NCBI GenBank assembly: GCA_009761415.1
Contig: QUOL01000003.1
Coordinates: 620,001 to 684,000 of the forward strand
Origin: Sarcomyxa edulis
Lineage: Eukaryota; Basidiomycota; Agaricomycetes; Agaricales; Mycenaceae
Reading direction: 5' to 3'
Length of the DNA stretch: 64,000 nt
Every line of letters starts with the position of its first letter. Within the stretch, counting starts at the first letter, position 1. Position numbers and translations under genes: made by a program. The notes below the pieces were generated by a model, which saw only the letters and a list, made by a program, of their open reading frames with translations, was not told the origin of the DNA and did no database searches. Shown piece by piece: positions 26,700 to 39,433 of this stretch.

Positions 26700-28350
26700 A
26701 TGATCGACCTCAGGCTCATCAACCTGAACACAGACGTTCTGCTAACGATCCTATCCTGCTGTGGTGTTTCTGGTGTCATTTCTGCTAGCCAAGTAAGTGG
26801 TCTTGCCTCTCCTGGAAGGCAGCCTATACCTAAATATCGATCTAGACTTGCAAATGGATGCATTCTCTGGCTTTCCATAGATTCGTATGGATTTCCCTCG
26901 TTCGAGACCTCGTAAATAGGGCATTCATCGACAGCCTTCCCGGCCAAGACATAAGAGAGCTTTCTACATCTGGACTCGTCGATTTGGTGAAGCGTGCAGT
27001 ACAAGGTCCCAAATCATGGTCTCCTCCATATTCTTCCACAGTCTCTCGAGAATATATCTTGCATCCGCGTCTGCAACCCGACCCAGACTATCCAAACCAT
27101 TGGGCAGTAGATCTTCTTCCTGGTGGACGGTGTATACTGCTCAGGGGGCCAGGTTGCCTGCTATGCTGGAGTGTGCCCGATGATGCCCTGATATGGGAAT
27201 ATATTGGGCAGACATCATCTGACGATTCTGACCCGTTCGAGCTGGAAGACTATGCATGGGACGTTCTCGAGAATCAAAATATCTCCATCTGCGTATTAGA
27301 AAAGCGGTACAGATTGGGTGATGCACTACCTTACGAATTGTATGCTTGATCTCTGCAATCGTGTATCAGTGCATTCCGCTCATAACATAGTAGTGCCATC
27401 AACATAATGCATATAGATCTGACTACAAGAGTCTCTTCCCCTTTGTTCAATCCCCATATGTTATTCGACGACCATACCGTCTCGTTTGAAGATATAGATA
27501 TATGTGGAGATATTGCTCTCGCTGTGGTTGATTGGGCAACCACACAGATATTTCTCGTCAACTGGAAATTGCAATCGTGTATCTTTTTTGATCTGTCAAG
27601 AGTGAGTTCTCGACTCCATGCACAAAACTTCTGATAGATTAAACCAACTCGTCGACTCTACAGGGAGATTCCGAGGAGGATATGTATTATCGCCGTCTCA
27701 CTACCAATCACCTCGTCGTACTCAGTCAAGAACCTGCTCGTTTCCCTAAAATCCTGGTTTGGGACATTAGTTCATTCTCTCATCTTTGGTCGCCGAAGGA
27801 TTCCGGACAGGATCGGTATTCTGGATGCATCGGAGACATCCCCCTCGCGGCATCAGCGTCACTGAATCACCCCTCCATATCTGAACCCATGTCACCAACG
27901 GATCTGATCGTACATAAGTCAGTGATAGATGACTCCTACATTGTAACAGCTATCGTGAGCGAGGGCCCTCGAGACTCGGACCTGGTCGTAGTATTCACGT
28001 ATTCGTTATCCACATCTAAATCACGTCTATCTTCTCGCTCTTCAACCCAGGCTCAGCCACACCATGATACCTCACTGGATCTCAAATCGCGGAGAATCCT
28101 GATACCAGGGTCGCACTCCAGGTTCAAAGTTACCTATGCTGGCCATATCATGTTATACCCTCAACCGACCGAAGGTCGCCGACTCGGCCGAATATTGAAT
28201 CTTCGGCATTTGACGGGTGCTGAAGACGACGGGGTCTTGGCACCCAGTGCAATCGAAGGCGTAGACACGGTTTGGGAGATGTCCTGGTATAGTGGATCTA
28301 TAGTGTGTTTATCGAGTGACTTCACGGTCGTGATCAAATATTATGAATGA
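26700..28350 (+). CDS. F-box protein with propeller-like C-terminus (paralogue A)
   Basis: Four exons (26700-26792, 26846-27339, 27394-27601, 27664-28350) give 493 residues. The N-terminal 45 residues are an F-box: LNTDVLLTILSCCGVSGVISASQTCKWMHSLA, spliced in the middle after SASQ. The rest is beta-rich with repeated blade-like patterns (GGRCILLRGPGCLLCWSVPDDALIW, DICGDIALAVVDW, ILVWDISSF, GHIMLYP), similar to degenerate WD/kelch propellers. Such proteins link substrates to the SCF ubiquitin ligase through Skp1. The next gene downstream is a close paralogue with the same exon plan. The third exon joins after a GTATGC donor at 27340, giving YEFAINIMHIDL. The target is unknown. Confidence 0.83.
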
Positions 28351-28760
28351 TCTCGCCTCCCATCAAGGACATGGGTGCGAACTTCGCTATGGGCTGGGAT
28401 CTCAAGAATTGATTGCTGAGAGATGGGAAGATCGTCCTCCTTTGTACTCCCGTTGGAATTAACAAAGAAAATATGGTTGTATTCAAGTGGCACTTGGGTG
28501 GCACGGATGGAGCAGCCACGAGCTCCGAAGCTGTTGCCCAATTGGGACATTTACGGCCGTGCCGACCCGGAGCTTGAATCGGCGGCCTCGTTACCGCGAC
28601 TGACTGCAGGCTGCAGCTCACTCAGGCAGCTGGCGGACTTAGCTACAAAATCTCTGCCAGTCGAAGCTTGTTGTTTAATTCGTTCCGCCTCTGGCTTGCA
28701 GCTGGCTCTACTTCTTTTCAACGAGAAGCATCGTCGACAGCGACACCAGGACAGCCGAAC
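28351..28760. other. Intergenic region between the F-box paralogues
   Basis: 410 bp with no supported gene. It holds the 3' end of paralogue A and the promoter of paralogue B; short open frames on both strands lack splice or family support. Confidence 0.45.
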
Positions 28761-30405
28761 ATGAGCAATCTCATCAACCTCAGGCTCAACGCTGACGTTT
28801 TAATCACGATTTTATCCTTCTGCAGTATCTCTAGTGTTATCACTGCTAGTCAAGTAGGTGGCATTGACAAACCGACGTGTTCTCTTTATTGCGCTAAGAT
28901 GCTGATATCCACGCTTCAACTTAGACATGCAAACGTATGCATTCTCTGGCTTTCAATAAAACGGTGTGGGTTTCCCTCGTTCGATATCTCGAAAGTAGGA
29001 CATTTGTCGATAGACTGCCCGGCCGAGATATCAAGGAGCTTTCGACATCTGAACTCATCGATTTGGTGAAGCGTGCAGTACAAGGTCCCGAATCATGGTC
29101 GCCTCCATATTCTCATACCGTCTCTCGTCAACATATCTTGCATCCCAAAATACCTGCCATCATGGGTCGAGAGGTGGCGGTAGAACTCCTCCCTGGTGGA
29201 AGATGTTTCGTGCTCAGTGGGCATGGTTGTTTGTTGGTCTGGAGTGTCCTGGATGATGAGCTGATATGGAAATACGTCGGGCAGCCATCTAGCACCTATT
29301 TTGCTGCTACTCACGCTCTCGATGATGAAACCTGTCTCCTCTTTATAGTGGAACAGCTTAGCCACCCAGCTGATTTGAGGCATGATTGGTACGCCAATGT
29401 TTTGATTGGGATATCGGTGCATTACGCTAATAAACTTTTAGTCTTTTGAACATCGTACGCTTGAATCTGATTACTGGGGCGTCCCATTCTCTTTTCAATA
29501 CTCAATATTACACCGACGGCCTCGGCCTCGACTCTCTGGATATATGCGGAGATTATGCTGTAGCTGTCGCCCACAGAACAAGACGAATCCTCCTCGTCGA
29601 CTGGAAAACGCAATCATGTATTCTTTTTGATCCGTTTTCGCCAGTGGTCAGTATTGCATATATGAGTGTGCTTTAGAAATCAACTGACTCATTACCTCTA
29701 CAGCTAGGTCCCAATTACGGCACACCTCACGTCCGTCTCACTTGCAATCATCTCATCCTACTTACTCAGACACCCCTTAATGTCCCAACACTTTCAGTTT
29801 GGGACATCAACTTATTCTCCGATCTGTGGTCGTCAAAAGATGCTCGACGAGATTGGTATTCTGGATACATTGGAGATATTCCTTTCACAGCATCAGTGAC
29901 CTCGCATCACCCGTCATTGTCTCAACGCGGCTGGATGTTTGCAGAATTGAGTTTGCATGAGTCGGTGCTAGATGAAGACTTCTACACTGTGACAGCTATC
30001 TTCAAGTACCCGCGCACTGAAAGAGCAGAAAGCTTGATGTCTACGATGATCACATATTCGTTATCTGTCTCTGAGCCACGTCTCTCTTCCTCCTCTTCGC
30101 AGCCACTCCGTGATGTATCACTAGGTCTCAAATCGCAGAGGGTCTGGTTCGAGACGAAGGATGACTCAAGACCTGCGGACTACGTTTCCTCTACTGGCCA
30201 TATAATGGTGATTCGCAATGAGACTGGCTCTAGACGACAAGTCCAGATCTTGAATCTGCGGCATTCGACCGGCGCTGGAGAAGACGGAATTTTGGTACTC
30301 ACCGAAGATATGAACAAGGCGTTATCTTGGCAGCTCTGCGCTTACGGTGGATCTATGATATTTCTCGTGGATGAATCTACGGTCGTGGTCAAATATTACC
30401 AATAA
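28761..30405 (+). CDS. F-box protein with propeller-like C-terminus (paralogue B)
   Basis: Four exons (28761-28853, 28925-29388, 29442-29646, 29704-30405) give 487 residues. The F-box (LNADVLITILSFCSISSVIT, then TCKRMHSLAF) is again split after the TASQ codons. Shared blocks with paralogue A include LPGRDIKELSTSELIDLVKR, AVQGPESWSPPY, ELLPGGRCFVLSGHGCLLVW, DICGDYAVAVAH and QILNLRHSTGAGEDGILVL. Exon number and phases are identical, so this is a tandem duplicate. The third exon donor is ambiguous: GTCAGT at 29647 was chosen because it keeps phase 0; GTGGTC three bases earlier would also work. Function as for paralogue A; divergence is spread through the propeller part, consistent with different targets. 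Confidence 0.83.
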
Positions 30406-30964
30406 ATACGGCATCCCACCGTCGAGCATCCTGCCGCACGTGTAGAAAGGATCTTTGAAACATTGACGCCAGCTAGCCGACCTAGCCTTCAACCTATATA
30501 TCGTGCATGTCTACGGAGGCCAATGATGTAGACGTAGCCAGCTACCATGCGCCACACGGGAACACCTGAACAGCATAACACTAGCATAAATCGACAAACT
30601 ATATTTCGACGACATACAAATATGAATGCACCCGATGTTTTGACTTCATTGGTTATTGGTAGAACTTGAATCCCACAGCCCAGACTCAATATGTGATGAC
30701 AGTTGATCACAATGAAAGAATGAGCGGTGATTAGGCCAGAAGTACGCGTACACATCGTCTAGCAAGACCAAGAGTCAAGTAGTTCGAAGAAAGAAACTCA
30801 GTCGCGTGATCGCGTCTTTTGGCGCGACCTAAGTAGGCCGAACACGCCGGAGTCAGGCCGAGTCCGAAAGGCTCTGCTCAGGCCTTCTAACAGCGTCTTA
30901 CCTTCATCGAACCTCCTACGCTGATCTGGACGACGCTTGATGTTTCTTCTGGTATACTACCGGA
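30406..30964. other. Promoter region of the ATG15 lipase gene
   Basis: 559 bp with no supported gene. CG-rich AGGCCGA words repeat around 30833-30890. No TATA box was recognised. Confidence 0.45.
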
Positions 30965-32531
30965 ATGCACACGAACTGTTGGATAATTCTATCTCTCCTC
31001 ACCTCGACTCTAGCCACAACTCTCACCTTTCCTTCTGACCCCCATCTACTCCACGGCGAACTCGGCCTTCAAGTCCATCTGCAAGATCAACCCACCCCAA
31101 CGTTAACCCTGAGAGCTAGACCAACTACAGTATATAGACCTCGCTCTGATACTGCTCTCCAACATGCACGACTCCGATCGTTACAGTTCGGCCAGAGCGA
31201 ACCGCTAGAATGGGACGAAGTAGAGATCCTTGGACCTGATATCGAGGATAGACACACTTTAGCGCAATTAGCTCGAATGAGCGGTAATGCCTATGCCATG
31301 CCTGGTCAGAAGGATTGGTATGAAGTAGATACGGCTTGGAATACGGTATGTGGGCACCTTCTGCTTCCAAGCATGTTATACAGCTTATGCCACGTCAAGA
31401 GCTTTCCATTTGGTTGGGAGGACTCTGCTGATGGGTTTCGAGGGTATGCGTTATGCTGTACGTATCTATATATTATCACTATCTAATCGGCTCTCTCTAG
31501 GCATGTATTCATATCTTCCGATAATTCCACTGTCGTTCTCTCCATCAAGGGTATGCGTCATCATAGACGGCCCAGCTTGCCTTTTGACTCTTCTTCACAG
31601 GAACAACACTTCAAGGACCTACATCTAAGAAGGACAAATTCAATGATAATCTGTAAGGACATCCAAATCACACTGCCCGCAAATGTATTCACGAATCATC
31701 CCAGACTTTTCTCATGCTGTTGCGCGCGTATCGACTTTTCTTGGGTATTCAACACAGTATGCGACTGCTACGCCCGTAACTGGCGGTGTGACAACACTTG
31801 TCTATCCAAAGCCCTAATAGAAGATAGTTTGTTCTATTCGATCGGTGTGGTGAGTCCGATCTTCCTTCTTTGCTAACCAGATGTAGTTATCAACCAACCT
31901 CCAAAAGAAACTTGTCAATGACTTGAGATTCATATATCCTTCCGCCAACATCTGGCTCGTAGGCCACTCCCTCGGAGGCGCTCTAAGTTCCCTTCTCGGA
32001 TCGACATTTGGTCTTCCAGCCGTTGCATTCGAGTCCCCAGGTGAACGTCTCGCTGCTGCTCGTCTACATCTTCCCCTCCCACCATCCCATTCTCCTCACC
32101 TCTCCGAGACCACCACCACCACCGCCACCTCAGTCCCCGTAACCCACGTATACCACACCGGTGACCCCATACCACAAGGAACGTGCACGGGCTTCGGTTC
32201 ACCATGTGCGCAAGGAGGGTACGCTTTGGAAACGCGATGTCATCTAGGGAAGAGTATCGTATTCGATACGGTGACGAAGTTGGGTTGGAAAGTGGATATT
32301 AGGAAACATGTTATTAGGGATGTTATTACGAAGGTGTTGGAGGTTGAGGATGTTGAGTGGGAGGATGGGAGGGATGTACCGGAGGCGAGGGAGGAAGTTG
32401 ATTGTATCGTGAGTTTTTTCATAATTTTCTGTATGATTTCAGGCTGAGGTTGGTGGACGTTTGCATAGGATTGTTATAAATGGGAGTTTGGAGAGTTCAA
32501 AGAGTCGGAACTCGGTTCGGTATTATTGTAA
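30965..32531 (+). CDS. ATG15: Vacuolar autophagic phospholipase ATG15
   Basis: Seven exons (30965-31345, 31400-31443, 31501-31550, 31601-31652, 31705-31849, 31887-32408, 32469-32531) give 418 residues. ATG15 breaks the membranes of autophagic and multivesicular bodies inside the vacuole. The N-terminus has a hydrophobic signal anchor (CWIILSLLTSTLATTLTF). Family blocks are MSGNAYAMPGQKDW, SFPFGWEDSADGFRGHVF, LSIKGTTLQGPTSKKDKFND, LLFSCCCARIDFSW and CDCYARNWRCDNTCL. The nucleophile elbow is GHSLGG with Ser in the middle, followed by AFESPGERLAAARLHLPLP and HTGDPIPQGTCTG. The last intron is placed so that the C-terminus reads CIDCYKWEFGEF, as in relatives; an earlier AG would give another frame. 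Length is at the short end for the family. Confidence 0.95.
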
Positions 32532-32894
32532 TTCTAATTCATGAAGATGCTTTGTTGTAATGCTATGTAACAATGTATGTCGGGATATATACTGGGGTTT
32601 CTGATATTGGATACTCGTACAAGATAGTTTTCCCTGTCTGAATAGTATGCCCAGCGCCTAGCGAGACCCGTGAATTTGTGGTATCGATTAATGAGCGCAT
32701 GATGTAAAGGTGAAGGTATAGATCCCAATTCTCTCTTGCCATGATTGTCTTCATATCGCTTCGCCCCGAATTCACGAAAGGCGCCTACAAAGATAAAACA
32801 AAGCAAAGAAACGATAGATTTAGAAAATAATGAAAGTATAATCAAGCATGCACGCATCGATCAAAGCTCCAAGAAAAGATAAAAAAAGAGATTC
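32532..32894. other. Convergent intergenic region
   Basis: 363 bp between the ATG15 stop and the distal stop of the cyclophilin gene; AT-rich, with nothing recognisable beyond probable 3' untranslated regions. Confidence 0.45.
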
Positions 32895-34661
32895 TTACTT
32901 CTCCACGTCGTCTTCAGCGACTTTCCTATACCTCGCACCTCTACCGGAGAGGGGGATATGTTGTCGAGCCCAACGGAGTCCTCCAAAGTATATGAAGGCA
33001 CCGGAGAGAAGTCCAAGAAATACGAGTCCGAAGAATATGTTTCTGAACAAGTGTGAATCGATTTCCGACTCCTCGACGTCTGAGGTGGGGTCAGGGACCA
33101 CTGCTCCGGTAGGAGAAGGAGGGCTGGGTGTGATTTGGGTTTTGGATGGGACTTCCACGTCCACGTCACTCGAGGGAGCAGATTTCTCAGCCGTTGCTGT
33201 TGTCACAGGCGCTGCTACTGGTGCTGGTGGAGTGTCGAATTCGAGATCCATATCCAAATCCTGAAAAGGTAATCACAAACCAAGATTGAATTTCAATTTG
33301 TAACCGTATAGATTTTGTTTTGGGAAAAACAGGACAGTAGGAGAAGGAAGGCTGGGATTTAGAGCTCAGCGTGGAAAGGTACCTCGTTGCCCTCAGTATC
33401 TACTACGGGTTCGATTGGAAGCTGGGAGGAGGGGAAAGAATACGGTAAGCCAACGACGGGAAGGGTATTAAAATGAGATAGCTTACCTCGCCAGAGTCCG
33501 CGATGGTGACGTCCTCCTTGGGACGGTCGGAATGACCTTTGGGAACGTCCTCTGTAGATATTGAAGATGAAGATGAGAACGGACATGTACATCTTCATCA
33601 AGTAATTACGTACCAATCTGTTTTACGATATCCATGCCCTCCAAGATTTCACCGAAAACGACCTAAATATGACGAAAGTGTCAGGCTTTGAACTCTCACT
33701 GGAAAGCGAAGGCGAGACTAACGTGTTTACCATCCAACCAGCTAGTGACTACGGTGGTAATGAACTGCAGTATGGGGATCAGATCGATAATTTCGACACA
33801 TTATGGGTTGAAGGAACAACTTACGAATTGAGAGCCTGATAGAATACATTTCCCATATAATCAGCATGTCTGCGACTTCAAAAACGCTAATGAGGGATTA
33901 TGCTTACCGTTGGTGTCTTTACCTGCGTTTGCCATGGAGAGTTTACCGGGGCTAGTGTGCTTGAGTTTGCTAGGAAGAGTATAAGACAAAGTACTGTTCG
34001 ACGTTGATTGGTGCCGCTTACAAGTTCTCATCTGGGAATCGGTCGCCGTAGATCGACTAACAAGCAAGTGTCAGTTTCGATATGAAGCAGATCATGGCTG
34101 CATGACATACCTTTCCTCCGGTACCGTCACCACGAGCTTTTGCATGCGATGAGTCTATGGCTTTACGATGATCTCATAAGGTTGATAACTCACTGAAATC
34201 ACCACCTTGAATCCTGTATAGACATCAGTTGAAAGGTTCGAACGCGTCGTCATGCATCTTCACTCACATGAAGTTCTTGATGACACGGTGGAATTTAGAT
34301 CCCTTGTATCCATAACCAAGCTCTTCACCTTCTTTAGTGATACCAGTAGTCAGAGCACGGAAGTTCTCTACGGTTTTGGGTACAGTCTAGCAACAGACTT
34401 TCAGTTCCTCGTTTCTGTCAAAGACGGTGAGCATTAACTCACCCCTCCGTATAGTCCCATAACAACTACGAGAGATGTGGTTAGACTTGAACGCAGATGC
34501 AAAACTTCGCACTCACTTCGGCCCAAGTCCTTGTCGCCATGTTTGATATCAAAGTACACCTTGTGGGTGATTTTGGGGCCTTTAGCTTCTACAGACTGTG
34601 CGCAGAAGAAGGCAGCGACTGAGACAGCGACGAAAGCGAGAGAAAGACGGCCGAATATCAT
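32895..34661 (-). CDS. Secretory-pathway cyclophilin with optional membrane anchor
   Basis: Peptidyl-prolyl cis-trans isomerase acting on proteins folding in the ER. Exons (minus): 34661-34517, 34465-34443, 34386-34268, 34213-34194, 34136-34111, 34056-34022, 33969-33908, 33835-33825, 33764-33723, 33662-33614, 33551-33487, 33421-33383, then 33260-32895. A signal peptide ([19 protein letters not shown]) precedes the cyclophilin fold, with active-site blocks [29 protein letters not shown] and WLDGKHVVFG. Splicing the last intron (33382-33261) gives 333 residues with an acidic/proline linker, one membrane helix (about [20 protein letters not shown]) and a basic cytosolic tail. Retaining it gives 219 residues ending VPFHAEL at the TAA at 33359, similar to an ER-retrieval signal. 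Exon 8 is only 11 bases. Which form dominates cannot be told from DNA. Confidence 0.92.
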
Positions 34662-35201
34662 GGTGAAGCCTGTCACGGTGAGGGTGTACTGAAGAGAAGG
34701 ATTGAAGACGAAGACGTGGCGGGATCGAGATCACATGCCCTGAGATTAGACTCGTAACCAGGCCCTACAAAATTTTGGTGAAGATTGAAGACAGAGAGAA
34801 GTTAAATGACTTCGTCGATCGCGCGTGCACGTGGTACAGCCCCTGTGTTGCCCGCAGATGTAAAGAGGCGGATATTTCATTCAGTTCGTATCAGCTGGAG
34901 AAAATGATTTATACAAGGTTTCTTGTAAATGAGGTCCCGAGAGAACTGCTGGCTCACAAGTGGGAAAAGACGAAAAAAGTATATTCTCAAGAACGCGAAT
35001 TTTTCTAAGTCAAAACAATTATTCGGCAAAAGCCGACTGTACTCGCCGCGGTCGAAATCTTCCAGTCCCTATTCTGCGGAGCAAATTGATCGACTATCAT
35101 CAATTCCGCAAATCAATAGGGACTGGTTACGAGTCTACCCTGAGATACCCGTTACAATTTTGTCGATCAAGGTCTAACTCAGAACTAGTACACCAACGGC
35201 T
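34662..35201. other. Divergent promoter region
   Basis: 540 bp between the cyclophilin (-) and the DBP7 (+) starts. No supported gene and no clear motif; probably a shared promoter. Confidence 0.45.
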
Positions 35202-37948
35202 ATGGACGGACTTGTACTCAACCTCGCTGTCGACGACGATGTATCTTCAAAGGGTACAAATGGTAAAAAGGGTGGTCGATGGACCGATAGGTGCGCTCGT
35301 CTCCAAAATCTCGGGCGAACATAACTTACGCATTTTTGTCTGACAGGCTAAAAGCCAAACGGGTAGCTAAACGAAAAACAAGACCTGAGGAAAAATCAGG
35401 ACCCAGAACAGCTCAGAATTCTGCAGGAGATGCCGATATACCTCCAGCAAAACGACCTCGGAAAGAGCCTGTCGCTGCTGCTGCTGCTGCTGCTGCTAAA
35501 CCAATACATACGACATCTCAGCCTCGACCCACAAATGTACCAGCTTCTAAAGCTTCAACACAGATCATCTCCTCCCTCTTTACATATAACCCCAAGGTCG
35601 AAGCACCTACACGCCCCACTCCCAAAATCGTATCGCTTCCAAGTAATGCCCCGTTGGACTCGTCGAGCTTTTCAGGACTCGGCCTCGATCCACTCATTAC
35701 CGCTCATCTCGCCTCTAAAATGCATATATCCAAACCCACTTCAATTCAGCGAGCAACATTACCTGCTCTTCTCTCGACCGCATCTACAGATACGGCCTCA
35801 CGAGACGTCTTCATCCAGTCCCAGACCGGTTCCGGAAAAACTCTCTCTTTCTTATTACCCATCATCCAGGACCTCCTCCCTCTCAGCAGTCAATCTTACA
35901 TAGACAGATCCATAGGAACACTAGCCATCATAATCGCACCGACCCGTGAACTAGCAAAACAAATATCTGACGTTCTCGAATCTCTCCTCCAACTCCGTCT
36001 ACGCCCCGAGGACGAATCAGCCGACGACCCTGGCACATCATCTACCCGATTAACCCGCTGGTTAGTATCAGGTCTCCTCACCGGTGGCGCCACTCGTACT
36101 CACGAAAAAGCCCGTCTCCGGAAAGGTGTCCCTATCCTGGTATCTACACCCGGTAGACTACTCGATCATCTACAAAACACATCCTCTTTCAATGTTGGAA
36201 AATGCCGTTGGCTTGTCTTGGATGAGGCGGATCGGCTCATGGAACTTGGATTCGAAGAGACAATTACTGGGATCATCCAAGGGTTGGATGGTAGACGACG
36301 GCTGGCTCTGCAAGCTGTACAGGAAGGTAAGGGTATGGAGGTTGGCGGGTGGGACTGGGATCGCCGAAGACGGACTGTGCTTTGTTCCGCTACCATTCGA
36401 GAGGACGTCCAAAAGCTCGCGGGGGATGCTCTGATCCGGCCACTCATGATCAAAGCACTCGAGGCCGATAAACCGGAAACGAACCCTTCTACCACCACTA
36501 CAGAATTGACGACTGGCACATTGACTATAAATCCCGGCACTGAGAAATTTACCCCTCCTTCACAGCTTTCTCAGAAATATGTCATCGTGCCACTTAAACT
36601 GCGCCTGGTGGCGCTAATCGCTCTACTTCGAACCCTCATCGCCGAATCCGAGTCTCAAAATCGAAAAGGAATCAAAATCATCGTGTTTCTCAGTTGTACA
36701 GATTCGGTGGATTTCCATTGGAACCTCCTAGGAGGATCTGCTATGGACGGAGACGACGCACCCGCACCCGAAGACGATGCTGACTCAGACTCGGACTCAG
36801 AAGAAGAGGAGAGTGATTCCGATTCAGATGCCATCCGACGAAAAGCAGCCCACCGCCGGCACATCTCCAGCAACAAAGTTGAAGTCAAATCGCCTCTCCT
36901 TCCTGATACATCTATATTCCGATTACACGGTTCCTTACTCACAGCAACACGTCTAGCTTCTCTCCGTGGGTTTTCCGGAGTCACCACGAAGAACTCACCG
37001 GCCCAATCGTCGTCCTCTATACTCCTGTGTACGTCTGTGGCTTCACGTGGTCTCGATCTTCCCCTAGTTCGCGCCGTCATCCAATACGATCTACCAACGG
37101 AAGGTGGTGCGACGGAATATGTGCATCGGGTAGGTCGTACGGCACGTGTGGGTAAAGGTGGTGAGGCATGGGCTTTGATTGCGCCCAGTGAATCTGAGTG
37201 GGTCAAGTGGGTCGAGACCAAGATGCGGGGAGGCGGGGAAGAGGATGGGAAGAGTAATATTAGTTTGACGGGCGTTTCGGTGGAGACTGTCCTGAAGAGT
37301 GGGTTTGGAGGTAAAGGACACGAGTTTGAGCAGAGGGCTACCGATGTGCAGCTAGCCTTTGAGCGCTGGGTGCTTAGTCGTAAGGAGGTTAGTGTCTTTC
37401 TACACTAGAGATTCTTCTTCAATGTCTCGTTTGCTCACCGAAATTCGTTCCTGTTTCACTAGAATGCCTCGTTCGCTCGAAAAGCGTTCAATTCCCACGT
37501 ACGGGCCTATTCAACGCATCCGTCGAATGAGAAACATATATTCCACATCCGACACCTCCACCTCGGACATCTTGCGAAAGCGTTCGCACTGCGAGATGCA
37601 CCTAAATCTGTCGGTGGCGCTGGTGCCGTCACAGCGATCAAGAAGACTAAAGCCAGAATATCTACCATTAACAATGGGAAGGAGCGATCTGCGAAAGCAA
37701 TAGCCGTCGCAATAACCAAAGAGCAAGACGAAGATGGAGACGGTAAGAAACCCAAGAAAGAAAAGAAGGAATGGGAGAAGGATCATAGTGGAGATGCTGA
37801 GAAGCGGATGCAGGAGATGGTCAGGTTGCAAGGACGGTTGACGAAGAAGGGTGGAGTCATGATGAGCACTGGGACTTCTGAGTTCCAGATTGCCGGTGGG
37901 GACTCGTTGGAGAGGTTGGTCAATCCGAATGGGAGAGCGTATAAGTGA
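35202..37948 (+). CDS. DBP7: ATP-dependent DEAD-box RNA helicase DBP7
   Basis: Three exons (35202-35290, 35347-37387, 37463-37948) give 871 residues. Dbp7 is a nucleolar helicase needed for early 60S ribosomal subunit assembly. In order: basic N-terminus with an eight-alanine run; Q-motif region [14 protein letters not shown]; motif I QTGSGKT (near 190); [16 protein letters not shown]; motif II DEAD in [13 protein letters not shown] (near 322); SAT in [34 protein letters not shown]; motif [12 protein letters not shown] (near 622). An acidic insertion ([18 protein letters not shown]) lies in the second RecA domain and a Lys-rich tail closes the protein, both usual for Dbp7. The third exon starts at AATGCC, restoring [16 protein letters not shown], a block typical of the family C-terminus. 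Confidence 0.95.
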
Positions 37949-38390
37949 CATTGTAGGCGGCATTTGACGCACCGTTGAATATCTACGGGTGCGGACTCTC
38001 TTCGGTATACATCATCTAATTTCGCATTGTTCGACCAACTGACCGACAATATGCGTTAACCTGGTCACGAACTACGCGACTGGTGATACTACAGTGACAA
38101 ACCATGATCACCTTGCACATTGTATGCGTCGAACTGAAGTGTCTGTCATTCAAGATGAAATGCACGCGTTGTGTAACGAACCTGGATAGATCCGAGAATA
38201 CGAAGTCCGCGAACTTCACTATCGCCTTATAGATTCACACAACCTTATCAGTTCTGAGGACAGTGCGGCTGACTTGATGTTGCTTGTATCACTGTAGGGT
38301 GGGAGACCGTCAAGAGGTGATATACAGTAGTTGCTCACATAATGTCCCCGTGCCCAGGCCATCCTTCCATCTTGAGCTCAGTCTACTGGC
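37949..38390. other. Intergenic region
   Basis: 442 bp between two plus-strand genes, holding the DBP7 3' untranslated region and a promoter. No gene or clear motif seen. Confidence 0.45.
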
Positions 38391-39267
38391 ATGAGGTTCA
38401 TTCACAAATTCAGCATCCTGATCAATTTGTTCTTCGCTATTCGACTGGGTTTCCTGCCCACCCTCCGTGATGTCTTACGCTCACCTCTCTTACTTTCGAA
38501 TCCTACAGCCTTATCCCGGATATTCATGTCTCATGTCTGGGAATCATTCGGAGATGGGCTTGACGAAGGTGGGCGCCCAGTCAAGGAGAGCCTCATATCC
38601 CCATATGCATACGGTGTTGTACTCGATATAGGAGCAGGTCAGCATCATGCCGCGATGACTCGCCCGTATACGATTAATCACTTATCCACTGAATTGTCCA
38701 GGTCATGGCCACACGGTGAATTATCTTGACCGTATCAAGGTCACTAAATATATCGCGTTGGAACCGAATGTGCTTATGCACTCCAAAATCCGAACTCTGG
38801 CTCATGCTGCAGGGTTTACGGAAGACGATGGAACTCTAGTGATTCTCTCGTGCGGTGCAGAAGACACACCAACGATTGTGTCTTCGGTGAACCCTGGAAC
38901 CAACGCACTCAACGTCGACACTCTTATTTCCATTTTAACTATCTGCTCTGTTCCGTCGCCGGAACGTACCATACACGATCTCGTGCGAGACGTTTTGAAA
39001 CCTGGAGGACAATTCCTGTTCTACGAGCATGTCCTCAGCCCGAAGGAAGAAGTAGCATGGTGGCAGAGGTTTTGGACACCCATATGGAAACTTGTACTGG
39101 ATGGATGTCGGTTAGATCGACCTACACATCTGTGGATCGAGCGGATGGGTGTTGCAGGACAAGTTGTGCATGGTGAGGAAGTTTGGAGCGAAGGGGAAGT
39201 GAAAGATGTCGAAGGGGAGGAGGACAATCTCTTCTGGCATCAATTTGGTCGTTTCGTCAAAGCTTAG
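38391..39267 (+). CDS. METTL7-like SAM-dependent methyltransferase
   Basis: Two exons (38391-38637, 38702-39267) give 270 residues. The N-terminus has a hydrophobic segment (KFSILINLFFAIRLGFLP), suggesting membrane or lipid-droplet attachment as in animal METTL7/TMT1 proteins. Motif I is split by the intron and reads VVLDIGAGHGHTVNYL; the acidic loop LEPN follows (IALEPNVLMH); post-motif blocks are LKPGGQFLFYEHVLSP, WWQRFWTPIWKLVLDGCRLDRPTHLWIE and a tryptophan-containing end. These match the methyltransferase-11 type used for small-molecule thiol or lipid methylation. The intron GTCAGC..CAG is forced by the motif. Substrate unknown. Confidence 0.88.
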
Positions 39268-39433
39268 TCCAGTTCAAGAACAGCGCCATCGAAGTCGGAA
39301 GAAGTACGTAGGATAGGAACTTTCGAAGTCAGTTACGCGTTTGCTAAGTATATATTCGTCACGTGATCGACGCGTCGTTGATCGAATAATCAATTTCCAA
39401 CACATTGATCACTCTTTGTCTCCAACGTCCATC

